64,000 nt of DNA from Vampirovibrio sp. (GTDB lineage Bacteria > Cyanobacteriota > Vampirovibrionia > Vampirovibrionales > JAJTHC01): assembly GCA_024998755.1 (NCBI GenBank), contig JACEUU010000003.1, positions 868,001-932,000 on the forward strand. Reading direction: 5' to 3'. The notes under the pieces were generated by a model that made no database searches, was not told the origin of the DNA, and worked only from the letters and a program-made list of their open reading frames with translations. Position numbers and translations under genes: made by a program. How positions within the stretch are numbered: position 1 is the stretch's first letter; every line of letters begins with the position of its first letter. Positions 1 to 9,371 of the stretch are shown piece by piece.

Positions 1-1
1 T

Positions 2-406
2 GAAAGCCACGTTACCATTGGCGGGGGTGTGGTGGTTCACCAAGGCGTGAAAATTGGGCAATACACCATGGTCGGTGGTTTTTGCCCTGTACGGCAAGAC
101 CCCCCGCCTTTTAGTTTGATTTCCGCCGTACCTGCACGGTTAGCGGGTTTGAACGCAGTGGGCTTAAAACGCAATGGGTTTTCCGCCGAACAACGCAAAG
201 TAATCAAACAGGCTTACCATATTTTGTTTTATAATACCGCCCTAATGTCTGACCGTATTGAACAAGCTGAAAAAGCCTTTGCTAGTAATTCCCATGTGCA
301 ACAGCTGATTACCTTTGTGAAGGCATCAAAACGGGGTATGTGTAGCCCAATTAGCATCAAAAAACGAGGCCATTCAGAAGATATTAATACTTCGATAGAA
401 GTTTAA
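2..406 (+). CDS. lpxA: UDP-N-acetylglucosamine O-acyltransferase LpxA, C-terminal part
   Basis: This is the 3' part of a gene whose start lies before the window. The reading frame is open from base 2. LpxA transfers a 3-hydroxyacyl chain from acyl-ACP to UDP-GlcNAc, the first step of lipid A synthesis in the cytoplasm. The visible part begins in the left-handed beta-helix (ESHVTIGGGVVVHQGVKIG), continues through the QD-PP-F turn and PARLAGLNAVGLKRNGFS, and ends in the helical C-terminal domain typical of LpxA. The PARL-GLN-VGLKR-GFS signature is specific for LpxA rather than LpxD. It implies an LPS-bearing outer membrane. Confidence 0.88.
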   Translation, partial: ESHVTIGGGVVVHQGVKIGQYTMVGGFCPVRQDPPPFSLISAVPARLAGLNAVGLKRNGFSAEQRKVIKQAYHILFYNTALMSDRIEQAEKAFASNSHVQQLITFVKASKRGMCSPISIKKRGHSEDINTSIEV

Positions 407-462
407 CACGCTATATTAAAGCTTATTTTCACAAACTAATTACAACAGGTTTTATTCACTTT

Positions 463-1167
463 ATGCAACAAGCCTTCCCCACCTACCCATTGACAGAACA
501 AGGTATGTTACCATTGCAAGTGGTGCCGCACGCTGTTTTAACCCCTAGTAATTTATTGGAAAATACGCCAGCAACGGCAATTATTCACCCTACCGCTTTG
601 GTAGATGCCACCGCTAAGCTAGGCGATAACGTCATTATTGAAGCTTACTGCATTGTAGGGGCAAACGTAACTATTGGGCAACATACCCATTTACTTCCCC
701 ACACTATTGTTTCTGCCAACGCCCAAATAGGCGAAGCCACTTTGTTAGGCCCTTATCTTCATGTGAGAGAAAACGTATCAGTGGGTAGCCATTGTAAAAT
801 AGGCAATTTTGTTGAACTAAAAAATGCCACCATTGCAGATAACACTTGCGTTTCCCATCTTTCCTATATTGGCGATGCTACACTGGGCGAATGGGTCAAT
901 ATTGGGGCGGGCACTATTACGGCAAACTTTAATTCCTTAACCGGTGCTAAAACCCAAACCACTATTGAAGATTTTGCGAGCATTGGTGCAAACTGCACCT
1001 TGGTAGCCCCTGTTACCGTAGGGCGTAGAGCCATGGTGGCAGCGGGTTCAGTTATTACCAAACCAGTGGCTGATTATAGTTTGGCTATTGCACGGGGCAA
1101 GCAAACGGAATTAACCGATTGGGTTCAAAAACAATTGAATAAACTTTCAGGTGCTGAAAATCAATAA
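463..1167 (+). CDS. Free-standing GlmU-type acetyltransferase (left-handed beta-helix)
   Basis: A 234-residue hexapeptide-repeat protein. Its second half closely follows the acetyltransferase domain of GlmU: GNFVELKNATI, SHLSYIGDATLGEWVNIGAG, TITANFNS and a SIGA-CTLVAPVTVG stretch. Positions equivalent to the GlmU active-site Arg, Lys, His, Tyr and Asn are all visible. There is no N-terminal uridylyltransferase domain; in its place is about 40 residues with no recognised fold. In the family this domain acetylates glucosamine-1-phosphate on the way to UDP-GlcNAc, which LpxA then uses, so the position 56 bp after lpxA fits. It could instead acetylate another sugar nucleotide. The start ATG at 463 has no strong ribosome binding site. 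Confidence 0.8.
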   Translation: MQQAFPTYPLTEQGMLPLQVVPHAVLTPSNLLENTPATAIIHPTALVDATAKLGDNVIIEAYCIVGANVTIGQHTHLLPHTIVSANAQIGEATLLGPYLHVRENVSVGSHCKIGNFVELKNATIADNTCVSHLSYIGDATLGEWVNIGAGTITANFNSLTGAKTQTTIEDFASIGANCTLVAPVTVGRRAMVAAGSVITKPVADYSLAIARGKQTELTDWVQKQLNKLSGAENQ

Positions 1168-1286
1168 GCACGGCGAGTTTGATTATTTTTTACATTTAGC
1201 GGCTTTTTATATGAGAATTATCATTTAGCCAAAAGTAAAGCAAAACTATAATGGTAGTAAGTTCTCAATCAGTGGCATCCATTAAA

Positions 1287-1431
1287 TAGACCTCTTGTAT
1301 GACTCGATAGGTGGGTGCAGATTTGAGGAATGCGGAACGGACTGAGGGCGTTTACACACAAGTAAATAACTAAAGGAGTACCGTAAATGACAAAAAAGAT
1401 GCCCCAGATATCGAGTCATGCAAGAGGTCTA
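1287..1431. repeat. MITE family A, copy 1 (145 bp)
   Basis: The ends are near-perfect inverted repeats: TAGACCTCTTGTATGACTCG on the left and CGAGTCATGCAAGAGGTCTA on the right. The outer TA is a plausible target duplication. Further copies lie at 41425-41631 (opposite internal orientation) and 45888-46032. The inside carries no convincing gene. The remaining bases up to 1644 are AT-rich and I see only the AAGGAG ribosome binding site of the next gene near 1631. Confidence 0.8.
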
Positions 1432-1644
1432 ATAGGTTTAGTGGTTTCTTATGAATTAATAGAGTAACTTTGTGAAATAGCAACCTTTATTACCCCTAAA
1501 AGGTGCATACTGAAGTGGGTGGTGTTTCTTTATTAATAACCAACCTCTTATTGATGTAGTTTTTTAATTGTTACGTTGTGTGTCCCCCTCATTTTTTAAT
1601 TTAGATTAAATAAACCAAAAAACAAAACGAAGGAGTTTGCTACC

Positions 1645-2094
1645 ATGCCCCTAACCACTGTTTTTATTCCACCTACTATGGAAGTAGCCTCTGCTCCACA
1701 AGCCGTTGCGATGGTTTATTTTTCTGAATCTGGCTTTGTACCTTCTCGTGAAGTACGCCACGCAAGGTTAGAAGGGGTTACCCAGCCCGTTGTGCCTACC
1801 GCTACCAAAACGCCCAGCCCCTTAGGTATGGTGCCTCAATGTTCTGCTACACAGGTATTTCAATTACAGGAACAAGGGTTTGTAGCCATGAAGGTTACTG
1901 TGCCACCGTTATTTAGCCAACGAGGCAAGCTTTACAGCCAACTTCAATTACCCAAACCCTTTAAAGTGCTTTCGGTTGTGCGTGAAGGCGAAGTGTTGCC
2001 TACCAGTTTAGAAGCCCAATTCGTAAAAGCGGGCGATGAAGTGTTTATTTTAAGCCAACAGCCCGATGCCGTTCGGTCTCAGTTTTTTAGCTAA
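1645..2094 (+). CDS. Small protein with a TrkA-C-like C-terminal domain
   Basis: A 149-residue soluble protein preceded by AAGGAG at about 1631. Residues about 80-145 resemble the regulator-of-K+-conductance C-terminal fold (TrkA-C): VTVPPLFSQRGKLYSQLQLP, then VLSVVREGEVLPTS and AGDEVFILSQ. In that family the domain binds small ligands, such as nucleotides, and regulates transporters or enzymes. The first 75 residues are low in predicted structure. No transporter is adjacent and it appears monocistronic, ending in a strong terminator. The function is inferred from the C-terminal pattern only. Confidence 0.6.
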   Translation: MPLTTVFIPPTMEVASAPQAVAMVYFSESGFVPSREVRHARLEGVTQPVVPTATKTPSPLGMVPQCSATQVFQLQEQGFVAMKVTVPPLFSQRGKLYSQLQLPKPFKVLSVVREGEVLPTSLEAQFVKAGDEVFILSQQPDAVRSQFFS

Positions 2095-2121
2095 TGCTTG
2101 AATAGTTCACTTATTTAATTT

Positions 2122-2168
2122 AAAACGCCTTGGTTTGGGTTTCTGCTAGCCAAGGCGTTTTTTTTTTG
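2122..2168 (+). terminator. Rho-independent terminator
   Basis: AAAACGCCTTGG pairs with CCAAGGCGTTTT around a 16-base loop and is followed by a run of Ts. It ends the transcript of the small TrkA-C-like gene. Confidence 0.88.
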
Positions 2169-2232
2169 TGCAATCTTATATAGCCGAAAGCGTGTTGGGG
2201 GTATAATGAAAAAATTGCCCTCTATCTCCTTA

Positions 2233-2377
2233 TACCATTTTTAAATAGGAATAGCGTTAGATGGATACTAGGCACTGGCAAGTAAAAAAACCGCAGGCGT
2301 ACACAGACGTACGTTGAGGATTTTTTGCTTGATGGTAACAACGTAGACGCTGACGATAGTTCTATTTAAAAATGGTA
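2233..2377. repeat. MITE-like element with TACCATTTTTAAATAG ends (145 bp)
   Basis: A 16-bp perfect terminal inverted repeat, TACCATTTTTAAATAG, bounds the element. The left end then reads GAATAGCGT, so the end resembles that of the outer IS630-type element at 35360 (TACCAATTCCAAGTTTAAATAGCGT). The inside has no gene. It sits directly upstream of the uvrA-like gene and may affect its promoter. Confidence 0.7.
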
Positions 2378-2405
2378 TCAGCCTTCTTGCAGAAAGCCGG
2401 CGTTT

Positions 2406-5297
2406 ATGTTAGAAACCCCTGTGGCTACCAACGGTTTATCAATTGAAATTGACCAAGCTAGAACCAATAATTTAAAATCGCTTTCCTGTAGCATCCCCCA
2501 GCAACAATTGACTGTTGTTACCGGCCCTTCGGGTTCGGGGAAATCTTCCTTGGTGTTTGATGTGCTATTCGCCGAAGGGCAACGGCGGTATTTAGAATCG
2601 CTTTCATCCTACGCCAAACAATTTTTAGATCGCATTGAAAAGCCCGATGTTGAAAGCATCCGCAACATTCTACCCGCCATTGCATTAGAACAAAAAAATG
2701 GCGTTACCAATGCTCGTTCTACTGTTGCTTCCGTTACCAATGGGACGCAACTACTCGGGAAACTAGCCCAGCACTTAGGGCAACGCACCTGTACCCAGTG
2801 CGGTAGTAGTCATCTTTCAGCGATAAACCCGTTAACAGTAGCTCGGTATTTAATGGCACATCAGCCCGAAAAAACCAAGATGCTACTAACCTTGAGCATA
2901 CCCGCTAATCATCCTGAAACATGGGTGTTAGTAAAAGCGGTTTTCCAGCAAGGGTATTTTCGGTTTTTGACCGATGCAGAAATAGGGGCTATTACTTCGG
3001 TGCAATCTGCTGAAGAAGCGTTGAACGTTCCAGCTGTCGATGGTAATTTTCAGTTGTTGGTAGATAGAATTGTGCTTAAATCTACCCCAGAAGGTGAAGA
3101 ACGCCTAGTGCAAGCCTTGGAATCCGTTACGAAGCTGTTGGTTCAGGATGCATTTCTTTCCCAATGGACGGTTTGGCATCAAACGCCCGAAGCTAAAAGC
3201 TATTCGCCTATTCATTTCAATAGTGGGTATGGTTGTTTAAATTGTGGTACACCCGCTCAACCGTTAACCGATAAACAATTTAATTATCTGAACCCCGAAG
3301 GGGCTTGCCCTACTTGCGAAGGCTACGGCAGAGCCATTGGCATTGAAGCAGGACGCATCATTCCGAACCCCAATTTAACTTTGGCTGAAGGGGCTATTCA
3401 TCCGTTTGAAACGCCTTCAAATGCGGAAATTAAACAGGTATTGCTAGCTAAAGCGAAACGTCAAGGCGTGGCGATTGATGTACCCTACCATGCGTTGAGC
3501 GATGAAGCCAAACACTGGGTTTGGCACGGCACCCCTAACGTAACGGCGGAAGACCTTTGGAATTACGCAGAATACTGCGGTATTACGCCATTTTTTGCGT
3601 ACTTAGAAACGAAACGCTATAAAATGCACGTTCGGGTATTTTTGGCGAAATACAGAGGCTATCACACCTGTACCCATTGCAACGGTGGTCGATTAAAACC
3701 AGAAATTCAATCGGTTATGTTAGCCAACCAGCCCATTGAAGCGTGGCTCAATACGCCGATTCATCAATTAACACAGTGGCTTGATGGGTTTAAACTACCG
3801 ACGGCGTGGCAAGAAGCTTTAACTTATACGTTTGAAGCATTTAAGCAACGGATTACCTGCCTCAATGCCGTTGGTCTAGGGTATTTAACCTTAAACAGAG
3901 CCATTCGCACGCTTTCAGGGGGGGAAGCCCAGCGGGTGAATTTATCTGCCATGTTGGGGAGCGAATTAACCGAAACGCTCTATGTGCTGGATGAACCCAC
4001 CATCGGGTTGCATGCCAAAGATACGCAACAATTGATGGATGTACTTCAGCAATTGGTAGCTTTAGGCAATACCGTGGTGGTGGTGGAACATGATGCCACC
4101 GTAATGCAACAAGCCCACCATATTTTGGATATTGGCCCGAATAGTGGTGAAGCGGGCGGTGAATTGGTTTTTTCAGGGACTTATAAAAATTTGTTGGCAT
4201 CTAACACATTAACGGCAGATTTTTTGAATCATCCGCCCAGCAGAGCGAGTTTTTTTTCTGAAGAAACCTTTCGTCCGACCCTCCCTTCTGATTGGATCTC
4301 AATCACGGGGGCTACAGGTAACAATCTTAAAAACGTGAGTGTTAAGTTACCTAAGCATCAATTGGTTTGTGTTACGGGTGTTTCGGGGGCAGGAAAATCA
4401 AGCCTTATTTTGGAAACGCTTTATGGGAACTATCAGCTGGAAAAGGGTATTATTCCTAGTTTTGATGTGTTACCGTGTGAAAGCCTAACAGGTATGGAAA
4501 GCTTTGCAGATGTTGTGTTGATAGACCAAACCCCACCTGCTCGTTCCATGCGGTCAAACCCCGCCACCGTGGTTAAAGTGTTTGATGATATTCGTACCTT
4601 GTTTGCCCAAACTGCTAAAGCTCAAGCTCTAGGCATTACGGCAGGAGATTTTTCCTTCAATAGCGAAGGAGGGCGGTGTGAAACGTGCCAAGGCTTAGGC
4701 TTTGTAACGGTAGATATGCAATTTATGGCAGATGTTCGGTTGGTTTGCCCTGATTGCGATGGCAAGCGGTATCAAAGCAGTGTGCTTTCTGTGGAATTGG
4801 CGGGTAAAAACATTGCAGATGTGTTGGCAATGACCATTAACGAAGTGGCAACGTTTTTTAAGGCGTACCCTAAAATTCGTCGGAAGTTAGCCCCCTTACA
4901 GGCATTGGGCTTGGGGTATGTGCGGTTGGGGCAATCCACCACCACGCTTTCGGGGGGGGAAGCTAAACGGTTGAAGTTGGCTACTTATCTACCTGAAGAA
5001 GGCGTTAGCGTTAAGAAGCCGTGTCTGTTTTTGTTTGATGAACCCACGGTGGGCTTGCACTTGAGAGATGTAGCCGTTTTGGTGAAAGCCTTACGACGCA
5101 TGGTTACGGCAGGGCATAGTGTTGTGGTGATTGAACACCATTTGGAATTTTTGAATTGGGCGGCGGATTGGATAGTGGATATGGGCCCCGAAGCGGGTGA
5201 AAATGGCGGAGAAGTTGTTTATTGCGGTAGTTTTGGCGGTATGCGAAATTTATCGCCTACCCAAAGCATCACGGCTGATTGGTTGTGTCGGTCGTGA
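2406..5297 (+). CDS. uvrA: UvrA-family ATPase (excinuclease ABC subunit A, divergent)
   Basis: A 963-residue UvrA-family protein, which in nucleotide excision repair finds DNA damage and loads UvrB. There are two ABC ATPase halves: Walker A GPSGSGKSS near residue 41 and GVSGAGKSS near 658, and signature LSGGEAQRVNL and LSGGEAKRLKL with LFDEPTVGLH-type Walker B motifs. Zinc-binding pairs are visible as CTQCG, CLNCG with CPTCEG, CTHCNG, and CETCQG with CPDCDG. A segment after CTQCG resembles the UvrB-binding domain (VDRIVLKSTPEGEERLVQAL). Motifs such as PAIALEQKNGVTNARSTV deviate from the usual PAISIEQK-RSTVGT pattern, so it may be a second UvrA paralogue rather than the main one. Confidence 0.85.
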   Translation: MLETPVATNGLSIEIDQARTNNLKSLSCSIPQQQLTVVTGPSGSGKSSLVFDVLFAEGQRRYLESLSSYAKQFLDRIEKPDVESIRNILPAIALEQKNGVTNARSTVASVTNGTQLLGKLAQHLGQRTCTQCGSSHLSAINPLTVARYLMAHQPEKTKMLLTLSIPANHPETWVLVKAVFQQGYFRFLTDAEIGAITSVQSAEEALNVPAVDGNFQLLVDRIVLKSTPEGEERLVQALESVTKLLVQDAFLSQWTVWHQTPEAKSYSPIHFNSGYGCLNCGTPAQPLTDKQFNYLNPEGACPTCEGYGRAIGIEAGRIIPNPNLTLAEGAIHPFETPSNAEIKQVLLAKAKRQGVAIDVPYHALSDEAKHWVWHGTPNVTAEDLWNYAEYCGITPFFAYLETKRYKMHVRVFLAKYRGYHTCTHCNGGRLKPEIQSVMLANQPIEAWLNTPIHQLTQWLDGFKLPTAWQEALTYTFEAFKQRITCLNAVGLGYLTLNRAIRTLSGGEAQRVNLSAMLGSELTETLYVLDEPTIGLHAKDTQQLMDVLQQLVALGNTVVVVEHDATVMQQAHHILDIGPNSGEAGGELVFSGTYKNLLASNTLTADFLNHPPSRASFFSEETFRPTLPSDWISITGATGNNLKNVSVKLPKHQLVCVTGVSGAGKSSLILETLYGNYQLEKGIIPSFDVLPCESLTGMESFADVVLIDQTPPARSMRSNPATVVKVFDDIRTLFAQTAKAQALGITAGDFSFNSEGGRCETCQGLGFVTVDMQFMADVRLVCPDCDGKRYQSSVLSVELAGKNIADVLAMTINEVATFFKAYPKIRRKLAPLQALGLGYVRLGQSTTTLSGGEAKRLKLATYLPEEGVSVKKPCLFLFDEPTVGLHLRDVAVLVKALRRMVTAGHSVVVIEHHLEFLNWAADWIVDMGPEAGENGGEVVYCGSFGGMRNLSPTQSITADWLCRS

Positions 5298-5400
5298 AGT
5301 TAAAACAAAAAAAGTGCATTGCTCCTGTTTTTTTGAGATACTAAACGTACTTTAAAAATTTCTGTTGCTAATAATCAACCTAAAGGGAAAATGACCCCCA

Positions 5401-6747
5401 ATGTTCAAAAAAATCCTTATTGCCAACCGCGGAGAAATTGCCCTTCGTATCATTCGTGCTTGTAAAGAACTTGGCATTGCCACGGTTGCCATCTACTCTC
5501 AAGCCGATGCCGAAAGCCTTCATGTGCTAATGGCAGATGAAGCCTACTGCGTAGGCCCTGCTCCTGCATCCAAAAGTTATTTAAACATTCCCAACATTAT
5601 TAGTGTGGCATTGATGTCTGGGGCTGAAGCCATTCACCCTGGGTATGGCTTCATGGCTGAAAATGCCGATTTCGCCGAATTGTGCAAAGAACACGACTTG
5701 GTCTTCATCGGACCTTCGCCAGAATCCATTCGTCAAATGGGTGATAAAGCCACCGCCAAACAAACCATGATTGACGTAGGTATGCCCGTAGTACCGGGGT
5801 TAGATGGTATTATGACAGACCCCGCATTGGTAAAAGCGTGGGCAAAACAAGCAGGTTACCCAGTGTTAGCCAAGGCAACCGCTGGTGGGGGCGGTAAGGG
5901 TATGCGGCTGATTGAAAGCGAAGCCCAAGTAGAAGAAATGATGAGTGCCGCCCAAGCAGAAGCCCTTGCTGCCTTTGGGAATCCGGATTTATACATTGAA
6001 AAGTACATTATTAAACCTCGGCACATTGAATTTCAAATTTTAGCAGACCGCTACGGTAATGTGGTTCACTTGGGCGAACGGGATTGTTCTATTCAACGCA
6101 GACATCAAAAACTGATTGAAGAAGCTCCTTCCCCTGTGGTTACCCCTGAATTGCGTGAACAAGTAGGCAACCTTATTCTTCGGGCTATTCGTAAATTGGG
6201 CTATGAAGGCGTTGGCACCATTGAATTGTTGTTTGACGTGGATATGAACTTCTATTTTATGGAAATGAATACCCGCATTCAAGTGGAACATCCTGTTAGT
6301 GAGATGATTACAGGCTTTGATATTTTGAAAGAACAAATTAAAGCCGCTGCTGGCTTACCGCTTTCCTTCACGCAAGAAGAGGTGGTTATTCGGGGGCACG
6401 CCATTGAATGCCGAATTAACGCAGAAGACCCGAATCGTAACTTTATGCCCATGCCTGGTACGATTGATGGGTACCTCGCCCCTGGTGGGCCAGGTGTTCG
6501 GGTAGATAGTCATGCGTATGCAGGGTATGCGTTTCCGCCGTATTACGATAGCTTAATTGGCAAGTTAATTACCCACGGGGCTACCCGTGAAGAAGCCATT
6601 GTGCGCATGAAGCGGGCGTTAGATGAGTACGCCATTACCGGTGTGCCTACCACCATTCCCTTCCACAAGCAGGTAATGAATTACGAACCCTTCGTTTCAG
6701 GCAAAGAAATTTACACCAACTTCATGCAAGAACATCAGCTGGTTTAG
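5401..6747 (+). CDS. accC: Acetyl-CoA carboxylase, biotin carboxylase subunit
   Basis: A 448-residue biotin carboxylase, the usual family length. It uses ATP and bicarbonate to carboxylate biotin carried by AccB, the first half-reaction of fatty acid synthesis. The start [19 protein letters not shown] is diagnostic. The ATP-grasp glycine loop AGGGGKGMR lies at about 161-169, and [18 protein letters not shown] at about 287-304 carries metal and catalytic residues. No accB is next to it in this window. mtaB follows after 5 bp and is probably co-transcribed. Confidence 0.96.
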   Translation: MFKKILIANRGEIALRIIRACKELGIATVAIYSQADAESLHVLMADEAYCVGPAPASKSYLNIPNIISVALMSGAEAIHPGYGFMAENADFAELCKEHDLVFIGPSPESIRQMGDKATAKQTMIDVGMPVVPGLDGIMTDPALVKAWAKQAGYPVLAKATAGGGGKGMRLIESEAQVEEMMSAAQAEALAAFGNPDLYIEKYIIKPRHIEFQILADRYGNVVHLGERDCSIQRRHQKLIEEAPSPVVTPELREQVGNLILRAIRKLGYEGVGTIELLFDVDMNFYFMEMNTRIQVEHPVSEMITGFDILKEQIKAAAGLPLSFTQEEVVIRGHAIECRINAEDPNRNFMPMPGTIDGYLAPGGPGVRVDSHAYAGYAFPPYYDSLIGKLITHGATREEAIVRMKRALDEYAITGVPTTIPFHKQVMNYEPFVSGKEIYTNFMQEHQLV

Positions 6748-6752
6748 GTGGT

Positions 6753-8144
6753 ATGAACACTATTTTTGAAACGCCTTCCGCTGAATTTGCCGTTGAAGCA
6801 TTGAACACGGTTGCTTTTGTTACCCTTGGGTGTAAAACCAACTTGCTAGAATCTTCCGCCTTGGCAGAACAGTTTAAAACGCTGGGCTGGCAAGTGGTGC
6901 CAGATGCTCAACCCGCTTCGCTTTATGTGTTTAACACCTGCACGGTTACTGAAAACGCCGATGCTGAAAGCCGAAGACTGATTCGTAAAGCCAAACGGCA
7001 AAATCCATCCGCACGCATTGCGGTAACGGGGTGTTACGCTCAAGTTTCACCAGAAACCTTTCAAACGTTGGGTGGGGTGGATTTTATTATTGGCAATAAT
7101 TTCAAAGATAATTTACCGCATATTGTAGCCACACAATTTGCCAACTTCTATGCAGATTTAGCCGATGGGCCGATGATGCTGGTCGATGAGTTTGAAAAAA
7201 GCCGAGAGTTGGTTTCGGCAACGGGTAGTTCTGCGGGTATTGCTAGAACGAGGGGCAGTTTAAAAATTCAAGATGGATGCGATTACAAATGCACTTATTG
7301 CATCATTTGGAAGGGTCGAGGCCCAAGCCGATGCCTACCCGTTGGGCAAGTGGTTAGCCAAGTGCAACAAATGGTGGATGCTGGCTTTAAAGACATTTCA
7401 ATCACAGGCATCAATATTGGGCAGTATAAAGATGGCGATGCCGAATTGCCCCAACTACTGCAAGCCATTATTGAGGGTGTTGTGGGCGATGCGTACAAGT
7501 TACGGCTCACTTCTTTAGACCCGCTTGAAGTAACCGATGCGTTGATGGAAACGATGGCAAATAGTGGCGAAAAAATAGCTCCGCACGTGCATTTATCTAC
7601 CCAAAGTGCGGATGATGGTGTGCTAAAAGCCATGGCACGCAGGCATCATGTTGATGAGTTGCAGTATGTTTGCAATAGGCTACAAACCCTCATGCCAGAT
7701 ATTTGCATTGGGAGCGATATTATTGTGGGTTTCCCGACGGAAACGGACGAAGCTTTTGAGCGGTCTTTAGCCGTTTTGGCGGCGTTGCCCATGCACTATA
7801 TGCACGTTTTTCGGTATTCTCCTAGAAAAGGAACGCCTGCCGCAACTATGAAACCTCAAGTGCAGGAAAGCAAACGCAAAGATAGAGCGACCAAGCTGAT
7901 TGCGGTGGCGACTCAAAAAAAGCGGGCGTTTTACGAAAGCTTTGTGGGAAGAACCTTCCCCTTGTTGCTTGAAAGCGTTCAGCCCGATGGGTGCTTGGAA
8001 GGTATTACCCCCAATTATTTACGCTTACGGGTTTCCGCAGCATTGGTAGAAAAACACCAACTACAAGCCAACCAAATCATTCAAGTCATCGTGGGTGAGC
8101 TGATGGATTCAGGCGATTGTGCGTGGGTGCTGAACGTTCTGTAA
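6753..8144 (+). CDS. mtaB: tRNA t6A37 methylthiotransferase MtaB
   Basis: A 463-residue radical SAM methylthiotransferase. It adds a methylthio group to t6A37 of certain tRNAs. The N-terminal MTTase domain has cysteines at 27 (LGCKTN), 63 (NTCTV) and 94 (VTGCYAQ) for the auxiliary cluster. The radical SAM motif CDYKCTYC (Cys176, 180, 183) follows, and a TRAM-like domain ends the protein. The LGCKTN start and lack of MiaB-specific motifs favour MtaB over MiaB or RimO. It starts 5 bp after accC stops. Confidence 0.88.
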   Translation: MNTIFETPSAEFAVEALNTVAFVTLGCKTNLLESSALAEQFKTLGWQVVPDAQPASLYVFNTCTVTENADAESRRLIRKAKRQNPSARIAVTGCYAQVSPETFQTLGGVDFIIGNNFKDNLPHIVATQFANFYADLADGPMMLVDEFEKSRELVSATGSSAGIARTRGSLKIQDGCDYKCTYCIIWKGRGPSRCLPVGQVVSQVQQMVDAGFKDISITGINIGQYKDGDAELPQLLQAIIEGVVGDAYKLRLTSLDPLEVTDALMETMANSGEKIAPHVHLSTQSADDGVLKAMARRHHVDELQYVCNRLQTLMPDICIGSDIIVGFPTETDEAFERSLAVLAALPMHYMHVFRYSPRKGTPAATMKPQVQESKRKDRATKLIAVATQKKRAFYESFVGRTFPLLLESVQPDGCLEGITPNYLRLRVSAALVEKHQLQANQIIQVIVGELMDSGDCAWVLNVL

Positions 8145-8172
8145 CTCTTTTACAAAGGAGAAAATACGACTG

Positions 8173-9267
8173 ATGACTGTAGAAACAATGGGGGCAATAA
8201 CCGTTGCTTATACCCCAGAAGCCTTCCCCGCCTTATGGGAAACCACTATTACCAAACCATCTTGCCCTATTGATGGGGCGTTAATTCGCACGCTAGGGGG
8301 CGGACTATGCGGTACAGATGTTGAAAAAATTCAGCAACAAAAAGTGCCCGTCGGTACGATTCTTGGGCATGAAATGGTGGGAGAAATTGTTGAATTAGGG
8401 GCAAACTATACGCCCAATTCTACCAACCCCGAAACCTGTTTTTCTGTTGGTGATAGGCTCGTTATTGCTCATCATGTCCCTTGTGGCATTTGTCATTTTT
8501 GCCTCAATGCTAGCCCTAGTAGTTGTGAAGCCTTTAAAGCTAGCAATTTAGTACCGGGTGGATTTACCCAGTTTTTTACGGTTAGCCAAGGGCATTTACA
8601 TCACACCTGCTTCAAAGTCCCTTCCCACATTGCTACGAGAGAAGCCGCTTGTACTGAACCCTTAGCCTGCGTGTTAAGAGCCGTTCGTCGGGTGGGTAAC
8701 CTTCATAATGGGAGCGTTGCAGTCGTTGGTTTAGGGTTTATTGGGTTATTGGCTAGCCAAGTGTTCAAACACCAAGGTTGGCAAGTGTTGGGGCTAGATA
8801 TTAATCCTAACCGATTAGCGTTGGCTAGCATTACGGATTATTGCCATAGTGTTGCCCATCCAACAGAACAAGAGCCGTACTGGCAAGAGTGGTTAGAGGC
8901 ACAACCCACAGGTAAGGTAGATGTGGTTTGCTTGACGGTGGTTAATGAAGCGACGTTAGCCCTAGCCTTGCAGATGGTTCGTAATGGTGGCACGTTGTTA
9001 CTAATGGCGGGGCAGGGGAAGCAGCCTGTTAGTTTGAACCCTAGTGTGTTGTATTACAGAGAAATTAACGTGGTTACCAGCTATTCACCTGCGTTGGAAG
9101 ATTTACAGCAAGCGTTTAAGTTGATTACCACAAGAGCCGTTTCATTAACACCCTTGCTAACGCATCCGCTTTCAATTCATCAATTTGCGGAAGGGTTTAA
9201 GGCTTACACTCAAGGGGAAGCCATTAAGGTAATATTCAGTTTCGCTGAAGATGGTAAGTTGGTTTAA
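8173..9267 (+). CDS. Zinc-dependent medium-chain alcohol dehydrogenase
   Basis: A 364-residue MDR-family oxidoreductase, cytoplasmic and NAD(P)-dependent. Catalytic zinc ligands are Cys46 (GLCGTD) and the GHE motif at 65-67, and the TEP motif lies at 161-163. Structural zinc cysteines are 104, 107, 110 and 118. The Rossmann motif GLGFIG lies at about 186-191. The layout is closest to sorbitol or threonine dehydrogenase types. The substrate cannot be told from sequence. It begins 28 bp after mtaB, with AAAGGAG just upstream. Confidence 0.82.
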   Translation: MTVETMGAITVAYTPEAFPALWETTITKPSCPIDGALIRTLGGGLCGTDVEKIQQQKVPVGTILGHEMVGEIVELGANYTPNSTNPETCFSVGDRLVIAHHVPCGICHFCLNASPSSCEAFKASNLVPGGFTQFFTVSQGHLHHTCFKVPSHIATREAACTEPLACVLRAVRRVGNLHNGSVAVVGLGFIGLLASQVFKHQGWQVLGLDINPNRLALASITDYCHSVAHPTEQEPYWQEWLEAQPTGKVDVVCLTVVNEATLALALQMVRNGGTLLLMAGQGKQPVSLNPSVLYYREINVVTSYSPALEDLQQAFKLITTRAVSLTPLLTHPLSIHQFAEGFKAYTQGEAIKVIFSFAEDGKLV

Positions 9268-9274
9268 ATGGTTC

Positions 9275-9363
9275 TTGTATCAATGCTTAGATTGAATGGC
9301 GTGTTCTTTCATCGATTGTCGTTCCTACTGGTTAATACGACATCCAAACTTTTAGTCGGTATA
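9275..9363. repeat. Degenerate short relative of MITE family C
   Basis: Between two convergent genes, the start TATCAATGCTTAGATTGAAT resembles the left end of the MITE at 26230. The middle matches, in reverse, the GTAGGAACGAC motif of that family, and the end is GTCGGTATA. It looks like an internally deleted, decayed copy. Confidence 0.4.
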
Positions 9364-9371
9364 AAAACGCC

